Source: Oidiodendron maius Zn
Lineage: Eukaryota > Ascomycota > Leotiomycetes > Myxotrichaceae
Assembly (NCBI GenBank): GCA_000827325.1
Contig: KN832881.1
Location: 1,386,616 to 1,450,615 of the forward strand
DNA length: 64,000 bases
Direction: 5' to 3'
Positions within the stretch are counted from its first letter, which is position 1, and every line of letters starts with the position of its first letter. This document shows, piece after piece, positions 20,291 through 30,903 of the stretch. The notes beneath the pieces were generated by a model. It was not told where the DNA came from. It ran no database searches and worked only from the letters and a program-made list of their open reading frames with translations. The position numbers were made by a program, and so were the translations under genes.

Positions 20291-22576
20291 TCACAAGTAC
20301 GATCTCTCCCTTTTTTTACCAGGTCCGTCCCATGCATGCCTGCACAACCCAACTGGCAACCCATCGATTTCCACCCCATCATCAGTTGGACTGAAGACTT
20401 GTGTTCCACTTGTACTCGTCCTTGAGAGTCTTGGCTTTCGTTTCTCCATATTCAACCCATTCGAATTCGAATCTCCGGGTAGCACATGTAAGGCCAATGT
20501 TACGTCAGTCTTGAGAGAATTAAGTACAGTAGGAATTGCACTGAGGATATTGCTCTCTAATTCGTCATTACTTCCACTGGCTGTGGCTTCGTCAACCAGA
20601 TCTCCAGCAGTATATACCTCGGAGAGCATACTCTTCCCTCTCTGCCGTCTTCGATTTCTTATCGCACAAGATGGCACAGTCAAACTCATCGAGCTTAAAT
20701 CAGGTTGGGACGCGTGGTCAGTTTTCCCCATCGACTGGCTATCACGACCACGTCCGCTTGGTGGTGTATGGGCCTGGCAATCTGGACAAGTTTCTACCTT
20801 TGGCAATGTGTTATAGCATGCTGCTTCATTAATTTTGGTGATATTATCATGAACATTGCCGAAGGTCGGTGATGTCGCTATAGCAAGTGATTCGGTAGGA
20901 GGAAAGCTTGGAAGCACTGTTCCATTTTCTTTCCTGGCAGGACTGCTTGCACCGCTGCCAGTAAGGCTGAAACGGCTGCTCGCGGGTGAATTGTAGTGCG
21001 GCATGCTCTCATAGCTGCTGATATCCCCACTTGCTTGGGCTCGACGTCTTCGTTCCCTTCCATCATTCTCCGCTACCGGGCTTGATGCTCTGGAAGATGA
21101 AGTTAGAGAGAAGTCCCCAGATCCAACTATTTGCTCAAGGGAATGCGAGCTGCTCCCAAAACGTCGCCGCAAGTTTTGCCATCTTCTTACAACTAAATCT
21201 TTGGCAGGCTGGATGAAATCATGAAGTGGCTCTGACCGAGTGATCAAATTCAGGTCAAATTTCGACTTTGGGCGTGCGGGATAGCCCTGAAAATTGCTAA
21301 TCAGGTCCTGGTCAAGTGCATCTGTTGTTCTCTCCCGAGCAGCCGCCTTTTCCTTATGATGGATATTGAAAAAGTAATTTTCCTCAGAATTGTCGCCTTG
21401 AGGTAGTTGCTGCTGAAGTCTGCCTCCAACTCTGACAATTGGATCTGCAGTGATATCGGGTTTGCACAATTTCAGATATTGATCAGTGTGGCTGTCTAGG
21501 GAGCAGTTCGAAGCTGAGCCCTCAGTGACATGGAGTGCCCTGTGAATTCTTCTCCGCCTTAATAGGGCCACAGATGTATTAATATCCGGTGCCTGCATAC
21601 CAGTTGCGGGAGGGGGGGATGATGAACACGGACTAAGATCATCATATGTGCCTAGGTGGGTACTCACAGGCGACGTGTTTCGTCCTTGATGTCCGAAGCA
21701 TGGCGAATATCGATAGCGTGTATGCATTCTAAGAGAGCTGATCATCGAAGAATCCGACACTTTCGGGTTTGTCGACCAGTTCTTCTCTGACAAGCGACAG
21801 CTTTGCGACGAGGGTGGCGCTGCGAGATCGGGAGAAAGCGCGTAGCAGGAGCTCAAAAGTTGTACTGCGATCATGTGCGCCATCTCCTCTACGGTACTTG
21901 GATCGGCCAAGAAGCTATCAGATACTGCTCGCCGTCTAACATTATATGCTTCTATTGACTTTTCATCAATCTGTCTGACCCAGCTCTGAGAATTCGGTGC
22001 GTACCCCAGTTTCGAATGACCATATTTGGCTCTTGGTGACCACCAGTGTGGACATCTTGATCGGCAAGTATGCTCCCACTCATATATCTCGCGGTTGATG
22101 AAGCCCCACGAGAACTGCTCGGTAGCATCGTCCGCGGCATCACCATCCCTAGAGGCTCCATTTCCATCAAAGTGTTCGTCCAGCCTCGGGGTAGAGCGAT
22201 TGTTGATTTGAGATAGAGTACTACCGCGCCTATCTTGGGTTCGTGAAATAGCCATGTAAAGAAAATCACCATTCTCTGACCCGCTACTCATAGAATGTCG
22301 TTGCGATGGATGCGATGCCGTACATCTACCGGAAGCTTCTCCCGATTTTGATGCAAGGCTTACAAGGTCATGCGTTCGTGGTATTCGTTGCAAGTGGAAT
22401 TCAGAATCGAATTGTTCAGGAAGATCATCTTTGCTAACCATATTGAGATCGTTATAAGAGTGTAAAAGGGCGACAAAATTGGCAATGGGTGTATTAGCTT
22501 GGCGGGTTGATATTCTAGGTGAGTCCGAAAACTGTGGGATGAAGTGAAGAGGAGATAAAAGTGTAGAATAACGCAT
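20291..22576 (-). CDS. unknown fungal protein, 761 residues
   Basis: One long uninterrupted minus-strand frame. I recognise no catalytic domain. Residues 150-240 look folded: EQFSWGFINREIYEWEHTCR, SRCPHWWSPRAKYGHSKLGY, then IEAYNVRRRAVSDSFLADPS and a helix EEMAHMIAVQLLSSCYALSP. The remainder is Ser/Arg-rich and probably disordered, with two basic patches (RRRRIHRAL, NRRRQRGKS), a short LNLITRSEPLHDFIQPAKDL helix region and one CPDC pair. The pattern suggests a phosphorylated nuclear or cytoskeletal scaffold, but this is inference only. The start could instead be Met45 (MVSKDDLPEQ). It ends 225 bp from the end of SYS1 (convergent) and is divergent from the amine oxidase gene. Confidence 0.75.
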   Translation of the reverse strand: MRYSTLLSPLHFIPQFSDSPRISTRQANTPIANFVALLHSYNDLNMVSKDDLPEQFDSEFHLQRIPRTHDLVSLASKSGEASGRCTASHPSQRHSMSSGSENGDFLYMAISRTQDRRGSTLSQINNRSTPRLDEHFDGNGASRDGDAADDATEQFSWGFINREIYEWEHTCRSRCPHWWSPRAKYGHSKLGYAPNSQSWVRQIDEKSIEAYNVRRRAVSDSFLADPSTVEEMAHMIAVQLLSSCYALSPDLAAPPSSQSCRLSEKNWSTNPKVSDSSMISSLRMHTRYRYSPCFGHQGRNTSPVSTHLGTYDDLSPCSSSPPPATGMQAPDINTSVALLRRRRIHRALHVTEGSASNCSLDSHTDQYLKLCKPDITADPIVRVGGRLQQQLPQGDNSEENYFFNIHHKEKAAARERTTDALDQDLISNFQGYPARPKSKFDLNLITRSEPLHDFIQPAKDLVVRRWQNLRRRFGSSSHSLEQIVGSGDFSLTSSSRASSPVAENDGRERRRRAQASGDISSYESMPHYNSPASSRFSLTGSGASSPARKENGTVLPSFPPTESLAIATSPTFGNVHDNITKINEAACYNTLPKVETCPDCQAHTPPSGRGRDSQSMGKTDHASQPDLSSMSLTVPSCAIRNRRRQRGKSMLSEVYTAGDLVDEATASGSNDELESNILSAIPTVLNSLKTDVTLALHVLPGDSNSNGLNMEKRKPRLSRTSTSGTQVFSPTDDGVEIDGLPVGLCRHAWDGPGKKRERSYL

Positions 22577-23448
22577 CTCCTCTGGTAAACTTTAACAAGC
22601 TTATTACGGTTTCATTTTATAATGCGTTCTCTCTGGAGAAACTTCTGTCATCGCAGCTTCCTATAAATCACTTGCGGAGAAAGTTGGGTAACCAACCAAT
22701 TCTCAGGCTCTCATTTCTCCTATACAGAATATCTTGGGAACGCACTCTTTCTAAACAGCTGGACTGACCACGTCTCTAAAGAAGCTTTATGGAACAACGT
22801 GTAGTTCTCCAAAGCCTCAAGCTGCGCAGCGTAGCTGATACAAGCAAAGATCTTGATCACGCAATCAATCCTCCAGAACCAATTTCTTATAGAGATGTAC
22901 TTGGTTGGTAGACGTACATGGAAATTGCGGTTAGCTTTGAAGTTTTGCGTTCGGCACCTGGGTAGATGTAAGATCTTCCCTGGATACCCGGTCGGATAGA
23001 TAAGTCCAAGCCCGGCATACATTTGTAATATCCGAGCCCCGCATCAACCGAGCCGCACAAAGATAGAGAGTGGGCTGGAGCGGCCAGCCTCTACTAGGAT
23101 CCAAGGCCCCGCATGATTGCTACGAGAACTTGATCTTCTTCCACTGGCTGACTTCCAGTGTTCGGCCGGCCAAGTTGGCGCCTTACGCACAGAATGGCCT
23201 CCACGATACCCTTTCAGGAAGGCCCATGCGAATCGGATAAACAGCCTAGTTCGGGTATCTGTTCATTGCATACCCGTCTGAATGTCTGTGCGAACTGTAG
23301 GTAGTCCATTCCCTCCGTCAAGCCCTATCTATCATATTTAATGACCCTTCACGCGCTCCCACTCTGTCTGGAACCCATCTTCTATATCCTCTCCCAACCC
23401 CTTCTGTTGAATTAGCAGTCTTTGCCGAACGCCGCCGCCACTGTATCC
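22577..23448. promoter_or_regulatory. divergent promoter of the 761-residue protein and the amine oxidase
   Basis: A gap of 872 bp between two divergent starts. It contains several HGATAR motifs, the binding site of GATA nitrogen regulators such as AreA: AGATAA at 22998-23003, AGATAG at 23061-23066, and on the other strand TGATAG and AGATAG at 23325-23334, about 120 bp before the amine oxidase ATG. Such sites are short and common, so this is suggestive only. Confidence 0.4.
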
Positions 23449-25665
23449 ATGGAGCAAGTTCCCCAAGTTTCCGCGTCCCTTCCTCTTGCTGGAGGAAAGG
23501 GTACTCCTCTTCAACATCCTCTTGGCCCACTAACCCCCCTCGAAATCTCAGAAAGCGCGAGCCTAATCACGGCCTTGTGGCCGACAAATACTAGTATTCA
23601 ATTCAAGACTATCACCCTCTATGAGCCAAGCAAGACGGATCTTACCCCATTTTTGATTGCTGAGCGTTCCGGGCAACCAAGACCTGTGGTTGAAAGAAGA
23701 AGCTTTGTTGTATATTATATCAGAAATACAGTGAGTAAATCTAGCGGCTCGAGCATCATGTCACCAAAGCAGATGAAGACTGTGGCTTATGTTGCAACAG
23801 GAAAAACTCCATGAAGCCATTGTTAGTCTGAGCCATGGTAAAGTCCAGAGCAATCTACGATTGGGCCAATACGTCCACGGTTCGGCCGATGGAGAGGAGA
23901 TTGTCGAAGTTGAAAGAGTTGCGCTGGCGGATGAAGGAGTTAAGGCAGAGATTGCAAAACTGCAACTCCCAGAAGGAACGGTAGTTATAAGCGACCCTTG
24001 GCCATATGGTAAGGTTTACAACAAATTGATTATATTCACCTCTCACATCTTATAGGCTCTGATGGTGTCAACGAAGGAGGTTTCTCGGACGAGAAACGCC
24101 TGTTCCAGTGCTTCCTCTATGTCCGAGATCCAAACAACTCCAGCGAGGCAGACAGCAACCACTATGCCATGCCACTTAACATTTCACCAGTTATTAGCTA
24201 TGAGACTATGAAAGTAATCCGGATCGATTACCTGCCGACTGGAGCAGACAACACGGCCAAGCCACCATCTTCATATAAAGTCCAGCCACCCAATGAGTAC
24301 ATTCCTGAAGCTCAGAACTTGCGGACTGATTTAAAGCCGTTAAATGTTATTCAACCAGAAGGCGCTTCATTCCAGGTCTCCAAGTTCAGTGAACTGGGCC
24401 ATACCATCAGCTGGCAAAAGTGGAATTTCAAAATCGGCTTCAATCTTCGAGAGGGTATGGTCCTATATGACGTTCATTATGCTGGGCGACCTCTCTTCTA
24501 CCGCCTGTCTCTGTCAGATATGAACATACCATACGCTGACCCTCGCCATCCGTTCCATAAAAAGGCGGCATTCGATCTTGGTGATGCTGGGGCTGGAGTT
24601 ATGGCCAATAACTTACAGCTGGGATGTGACTGCCTTGGTTCCATCCATTATCTATCAGCTGTTCTCAATAATGATAAGGGAGAGCCATATGACATGCCAA
24701 ACGTTGTCTGTATCCATGAGCAAGATAATGGGATTGGATGGAAGCATACCAACTACCGCACTGGCCGTGCTGTCGTAGTCCGAAACAGAGAATTGGTTGT
24801 GCAATCCATCATCACAGTTGCGAACTACGAATACATACTCGCATTCCAATTCAACCAGGCTGGAGAGCTCATGTATGAGGTCCGAGCTACTGGTATCCTC
24901 TCAACCCAACCCATCGATGAGGGTATCTCTGTACCGTTCGGTACTGTCGTTCACCCAGGAGTTCTTGCTTGCCACCACCAACATATATTCTCTCTCCGCG
25001 TCGATCCTATGATCGATGGTCCCCTGAATCGTGTTGTCTATGACGAAGCACATGCAATGCCACGCTCTGAATTCAACCCGCACGGCAATGGCTACTCGGT
25101 AATAGAAACCCCCATCACCCACTCTGGGGGATACGACTTGGATTTTGATGCGAACCGAGTTTTCAAAATACAAAATTCTGCCGTGAAGAATCCCGTTAAC
25201 GGAAAGCCCGTTGCATACAAGATTCACGTACCTCCTTTCCAGAAGATGCTCTCAGACAAAGAGAGCTTTAACTTCAAGCGTGCAGAATTTGCAGACCACA
25301 ACATCTACGTCACCTCATACAGAGACGATGAGTTATATGCTGGAGGGAAGTACACCAACCAGTCCCGTGGCGGCACGGGTGTTCGGGCCTGGGCTAACCG
25401 CAAGGATAACGTCCTGGACGAGGACATAGTTGTTTGGGTCCAGTTCGGCATCAACCATATCCCTAGGGTTGAAGACTTTCCCGTCATGCCCTGCGAGGTT
25501 CTGAAAGTGTCTCTGAAACCGGTGAACTTCTTTGACAAGAACCCTTCACTGGATGTACCGCCTAGTCTACAGAGCTTCAACAAGAGTACACTGGTAAGTG
25601 TTGGGGAGAGTGCAGTGGAGTCGACGGGTAATGTATGCTGTGAAGGAAAGAGTAGCAAATTGTAA
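23449..25665 (+). CDS. copper amine oxidase, peroxisomal (SKL end)
   Basis: Three exons, 23449-23730, 23801-24008 and 24056-25665, give 699 residues. The enzyme oxidises primary amines to aldehydes with release of ammonia and hydrogen peroxide. All key parts are visible: the cofactor motif TVANYEY with the tyrosine that becomes topaquinone at residue 421; the catalytic Asp at 337 in AFDLGDAGAG; copper ligands His471 and His473 in HHQHIFSLRVD and His631 in FGINHIPRVEDFPVMP. The protein ends GKSSKL, a textbook type-1 peroxisomal signal, so the peroxide would be made where catalase is. Start: the ATG at 23449 is the first in frame. The N2 and N3 domains precede the catalytic domain as usual. Likely role: use of amines as nitrogen source. 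Confidence 0.95.
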
Positions 25666-26285
25666 GCGACTGAGAGAAGGAAAGGGTTAAGAGAACGAGA
25701 ATTTAGGTGACAGTCAGAATAATTGCAGTCATGACCTGAGGGGCTGTCTCTGCGGAGAAAGAGTGTTGTAATAGCCACAAGTGTCCGTATCAGCTAAGGA
25801 AACGATCATTTCTCAGTACACGATGTCCAGAACAATCATATGCGTCTGGACTTCTTTCAAGGTATTGTGTGACGCCTTTTAGACTCACCTCGACTATCGG
25901 GAATAGGTATCGGGAATATTTTGAAATCGGAATTCCCGACTTAATCCAGCATCCTGTAGTCCCACAAAACCTCCGTTTCTCGCAGCCCTTGGCTGACCAA
26001 TCTGGTCTGCCGACGCCCTTGGTTGACATACTTCCACACAGTTAGGTAATAGAGTCCTCTCAATTCTTACTACTGTATATACCCCAAGCTTGACCCTGGC
26101 GTCCGGCCCGAGCTTAGAAGATGATTTGTTACTGTATATTAATGCACACGGGGTATCGGCACCGGCATTACCAGCATGGTTACAACGCGGATATAGTCTC
26201 CCCTAGCCGTGTAGCCCACTTTCATAAATATGGCCCGATAAAAGTCTTTGTTTAAGGAAACAAAAGCAATGCTCATGAGTAAGTG
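25666..26285. promoter_or_regulatory. spacer and promoter of the MFS transporter gene
   Basis: A 620-bp gap between two same-strand genes. It holds the amine oxidase 3' flank and the transporter promoter. A short frame ATG-CTC-ATG-AGT-AAG-stop at 26269-26286 ends exactly at the transporter start and is a possible minimal upstream frame. Nothing else stands out. Confidence 0.4.
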
Positions 26286-27853
26286 ATGCCAGTTATGGAG
26301 ATCAACCGTATCTCAAAGGCATATGGGCTGGATAAAGAGATCGGAATCTCTTCTAGGCATTCGACTGCCACTTCGGCACGTCAGGAGGAGTTAGAGGGGC
26401 CTTCACCACTGATCGAGAAAGACGTTGAGTCATGCCGCGTTCAAACCAGCTCACCAGAGGATACGGAATTCATTGGCAATGGGCCAGCTACAAGAATCAG
26501 TACTAAGAGCAGTTGGAAAGATCCCGGACCGCCTCCTGACGGGGGATTAACTGCGTGGTCTCAAGGTAGGTAGCTCCCAAAAGTTGTCTGCTCCGAAGAT
26601 ACGAGTGTATGCCGACCTCTAAACGCAGGCTAATCATGCTGCAGCTTTACTATGCCACTTGGTAATCTTCAATACCTGGGGCTTTATTAATTCCTTTGGC
26701 GTCTTTCAGACATACTATGTGACAGCACTTAATAAAGAGCCGTCGGTCATCTCCTGGATTGGATCAATACAGGTCTTCCTCCTCTTCTTCATTGGCACCT
26801 TTACGGGCCGCCTCACAGATGCTGGGTATTTCCGTCCTGTTATTATTGCTGGCACGGTCATGTGTGTCCTAGGTACCTTCATGGCGTCTCTATCCACCCA
26901 ATACTGGCAACTCTTCCTGGCCCAAGGCCTATGCTGTGGTCTAGGAAACGGGTTTCTGTTTTGTCCCTGTGTGAGTTTGCTGAGCACATACTTTACGACG
27001 AAAAGAAGTTTTGCCCTAGCCATAGGAGCTGCTGGCAGCGGTTCTGGTGGCATGGTGTTCCCGGCTATGGTGGAACAGCTCCTTCCACGGATAGGATATC
27101 CATGGACCATGAGAGCCTTGGGGTTTGTACAACTGGGGTGTTTAGTTCTATGCTGCATTGGGCTAAAACCGCGCGTGCCCCCGAGGAAAACTGGAGCTCT
27201 GGTAGACTGGGCAAGTTTCAAGGAACCTCCATACCTTTTGTTCGCAATAGGGATGTTTTTTGTAAGTTTCCTATTTCGAAGCAAGCCACCGCACGCTTAT
27301 GGGAAAATAGACATTCTGGGGCCTCTACTTTGCCTTTTACTATCTTGGATCCTTTGCACGGAATATTATCCACGTCCCATATACGCAGTCCATCAACCTT
27401 CTCATAGCCTTAAACGGGATTGGTATTATTGGCCGCATACTCCCAGGTTTCCTGGCAGATCGATACTTTGGGGTTTTTAGTACCTTGGTTCCGGTAGTAT
27501 TCATAACCTCATTAGTATCTTTCTGTTGGATTGCCGTAAACTCCCAAGGAGGGTTATACGGATGGGCAGTTGTGTATGGTTTCGTGGGTGGCGGCATCCA
27601 GAGCCTCTTTCCGGCAGCTTTGAGCAGTTTGACAACAAATTTGAGAATGGCAGGTACGAGAATGGGCATGATTTTCACAATTGTGAGCTTTGCCGTACTG
27701 ACTGGGCCACCCATTGCTGGGCAACTCATTCAGAGAAAAGACGGTGGATATTTGTATGCACAAATATTTGCTGGGGTCGTTATATGTATCGGTGGTGGCT
27801 TTTTAAGTGCAGCGCGGGCCGCAAAGAGCAGGGATTTAATGGTCAAGGTGTAA
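26286..27853 (+). CDS. MFS transporter, monocarboxylate-porter (MCH) type
   Basis: Three exons, 26286-26565, 26645-27261 and 27311-27853, give 479 residues. The N-terminal 85 residues are cytosolic and end with PPDGGLTAW, the hallmark entry of fungal MCT-like transporters. Then come about twelve helices: NTWGFINSFGVFQTYYVTAL (helix 1), WIGSIQVFLLFFIGTFTGRL with the DAG(Y/F) turn, QGLCCGLGNGFLFCPCVSLL, FALAIGAAGSGSGGMVFP, and in the second half LNGIGIIGRILPGFLADRY and GPPIAGQLI. Relatives include yeast Mch proteins and riboflavin or carboxylate carriers; the substrate here cannot be told. The intron acceptor at 27310 gives FFTFWGLYFAFYYLG. It lies downstream of the amine oxidase on the same strand. 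Confidence 0.9.
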
Positions 27854-28571
27854 CTGCACCTGATACGTGTTCGCCATACGCATTGTTGAATCGAAACATT
27901 GGGGCATTTTGGCGTTGCTTGTCTCTTGGAAATGCATATATCACAGACCTCTGGGTCTACTAATAGAGTGCCTAAAGAAAACTTAAATCAATAAATAGAG
28001 AGTTGGCTCTAATTGCTACTTGCAATTGGACTTGCATCCTAGGCTTCATCACCTGCTACTAAGCAGAAAGACATGAATTAGCGTAGATGGAAGTGAGAAC
28101 TATAAAAGTCAGATTGCAGATGTACGTCAAAAGTTGCAAGTTATTCTAGTAGCTAGCAGTATTCCGGAGTAGTCTCTCATGCTACTCGTTTATATGTGAT
28201 AGGCGATGTATACGACAAAAGTTGGTGTCAGCTTGGTCAAGTTGGAGAATTTGGCCATTGTGCTTTGGTGCGCGTGTCGATGTTGCTGATCTGAGACGCG
28301 GGTTCGGCATGTTGACGTCGTTCGCTTGTGCGCCCGCCATTTTCTGCCTCGACCTTCAAAGCTATCAATTCTTCGAATGACAGACGGAAACAGCAAGCCC
28401 AATCAAGACCGTCGGCATCAATATACAAATCAAGGCTTGGTACAGGCCCTCTTGCTCCCTTGAGGGCATCTGACTCTTCCCCTCAAGGTCGAGAGTGTGG
28501 GCACCCCCGCATGTTAAGAAGCTATCGCGCAAGCAACTCCTCTCCCACCCCTTACGGGGACAGATACAAAC
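27854..28571. promoter_or_regulatory. spacer and promoter of the Zn2Cys6 factor gene
   Basis: A 718-bp gap between same-strand genes. The proximal part (28270-28570) is GC-rich. Several overlapping frames occur here but none resembles a protein family. No RNA gene seen. Confidence 0.4.
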
Positions 28572-30903
28572 ATGTCGGCATACACAACGCCCGCGGGTAA
28601 TTACCCTCCTCCCCATGGCCCTCCTCATCCGCCGCATCCTGGGATTTCGCTGTCTGCTCATAGTTCAGGCGGCGCGCAGAATGACCCGCTCGGCGCGCAT
28701 CATGGACTGCATGTCGCGCAGCCTTATCAATATGATCCTCAGCCTTCCCAGCAGTCGCCCTACAACAATGGCTCCAATCCTGCCACAAGTTCGAATCCAG
28801 ATGTAGATAATATACAGTACCAGCCCGCGCAGTACCCGGGCCCGCCTGTCCCTGCGCCTGCGACTTCCGCCGGAGACGTGCAGAAGGCAAACCGTTTGCG
28901 CAAAGCATGCGATTCATGCAGCGTTCGCAAAGTGAAGGTACCTTGCTCATTGGCGCAATTTGGCTCTCAATAAGGTGCTAACTGTGTGACTCCACAGTGC
29001 GACGAGTCTGGCCCGCCATGCCGAGCTTGCGTGGCTCTAGATATTCCATGTACCTTTGAGAGGCCGAGTCGACGTCGAGGACCCCCAAACCGACATGCTG
29101 AAGCGATGAAGAAACGCAAGCTCGAATCCTCAACAGAAACTTCTCCTACCTCACCAAATAACGTTGCTGCAACTCTTGCCTCTCTCTCACATGCCGTCCT
29201 CAATGCAGAATCAATATGCCCCCTCTCTGTTCTCGAGCTCCTGGTCGACGACTTCTTCACTTATATTCATCCGCTCGCGCCTTTCCCTCATGAACCGTCT
29301 TTCCGAGCTGCATTCTCTTCCCGAGAAGACCTCAAGAATCCATCATTCCTAGCACTTCTAGCATCGATGGTCGGTGCGCTTGTAGCTTCGTTTCCACGTC
29401 GCCCCCGATTACACCTGAAGGCCCAGCATAGAGAGCATCTGTTCCCGTCGTCTATGAGCCTAGTGGAGCGCTGCCATAGGGTTGCCGTGGAAGCTCGAGG
29501 AGCCGGATACCTTGATAAGGAATTGTCAATTTATGATGCTGTTACCAGTTACTTTCTTGGCCTGGCTGGTGCATACACTTTCCAATACCGACAATGTAGA
29601 CTATACCTTGGAGAAGCGTTGAACATCGCGAGATCGACTGGGGCTCTTAATATCAGGGATACGGGACCTTCTGTGGCAAGTCAGCCTGTCTCTTTTGGAG
29701 AAGGCGGCGGCTTCGGAACGCAGGCACTTTCGGTTGATTACATTCAGCAAGAGATCAGCAGGAGGGTATTCTGGATCATCCTTATTGGCATCAGGTACTT
29801 CACTCCATTCAACTTCTTTCTTTTACTGATGACTGTACAAGATCACTTGAGCAACTTGGAGCCTCAGCTCCTGAGGTTGTTATACCTCCGCCAACGCGTA
29901 GTGAGCCATACCCGCCACCGCCTTTAGAGGTTGACGATGAATATATATACGTAAACCACATTGATCCCCAGCCAGCAGGATTAGTGTCAAAACTGGCAGG
30001 ATTCAACCTTGGCATTCGAATTTATGGCTCTCTCACACCCATGTTGACCATGGAGATGTCGTACAGTATCGACGGCCTATTTGATTGGGATCGGCAGAAG
30101 AAGGTATTTGAAAATTGTCTACGTGACGTGAAGCATGTATTGGACGATATCCCAAGAGAGCTGCTGCTCACTCCCGGCTCAGAACCCGGCCAGTTCAAGG
30201 CCCAAGATCAGCCAATCTTCTCACCCATGGCGGACTACCCAGGTCTCAGGTCCAACGGGCACGAGATGGGAAGCTGGCCGCAGGAGAATCCGGAAGTTCG
30301 TCGAAGACTGCAGTACGAGATACAGAAGGCGAATATCTACGTTAGCCATCTCTGCACCCGCTCTTACATCGTCGAGAAGTATTGGAACATCCAAGAGACG
30401 TACGAGGGGAGCGGCCACAGGGCAGATTCACTCTCCTCCCCTGGTCTCATAGATCCTGGATTTGATGGGACGCTTTCCGGGTCGCAAATCACGATAAACG
30501 TTGCCGATGAGCGAGAGATAATCGTAAAGGATCTTCTTCGTGTCCTAAGCAGCATCAGTCAAGTCAACATGGAGCCGAATGGGTACAGCTTGGTCAGCCA
30601 CGTCCCTACTTCTCTTCATTAACCCTTCGCTGACCCATGTATTAGATAAATAAAATTCGCCAAATTGCGTCTACCCTGCTCGATTCACCGCAGAATCGAA
30701 AAGGCCCACTGGCTCTCAAATCTGAAGAGTACCTAGCGCAATTCCTAGATGTGTTGATGAAGCTCGAGAGGGCGAGCCCCAGCCTTCAGAACGAGTCTGG
30801 GGAGATGCGAGATGTCGACGAGGAGGAGCTGCGGAACTGGGCTGATCTGCGTGAGTACCAACTGCGTTTCATCAACTCGGGTGGATTTCTCAATGGTGGC
30901 TAA
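28572..30903 (+). CDS. Zn2Cys6 (fungal-type) transcription factor
   Basis: Four exons, 28572-28937, 28998-29794, 29842-30592 and 30646-30903, give 723 residues. After a proline/glutamine-rich leader (residues 1-100) the binuclear zinc cluster is CDSCSVRKVKCDESGPPCRA followed by CVALDIPC, a complete six-cysteine set, then a basic linker RPSRRRGPPNRHAEAMKKRK. The fungal-specific middle homology domain follows (ICPLSVLELLVDDFFTYIHP, LAPFPHEPSFRAAF, QQEISRRVFWIILIGIR). Such proteins are DNA-binding activators of metabolic genes. Intron 1 lies inside the cluster, between Lys and the third Cys, a common fungal position. The third intron has the weak donor GTCAGC; it is the only choice that keeps NKIRQIASTLLDSP in frame. 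The last residues may differ, because a good GTGAGT donor lies at 30851. Confidence 0.88.

Noticed and set aside
28785-28805. GTTCGAATCC, which resembles a tRNA B box
   Set aside because: It lies inside exon 1 of the Zn2Cys6 factor and no A box or cloverleaf stems fit around it.
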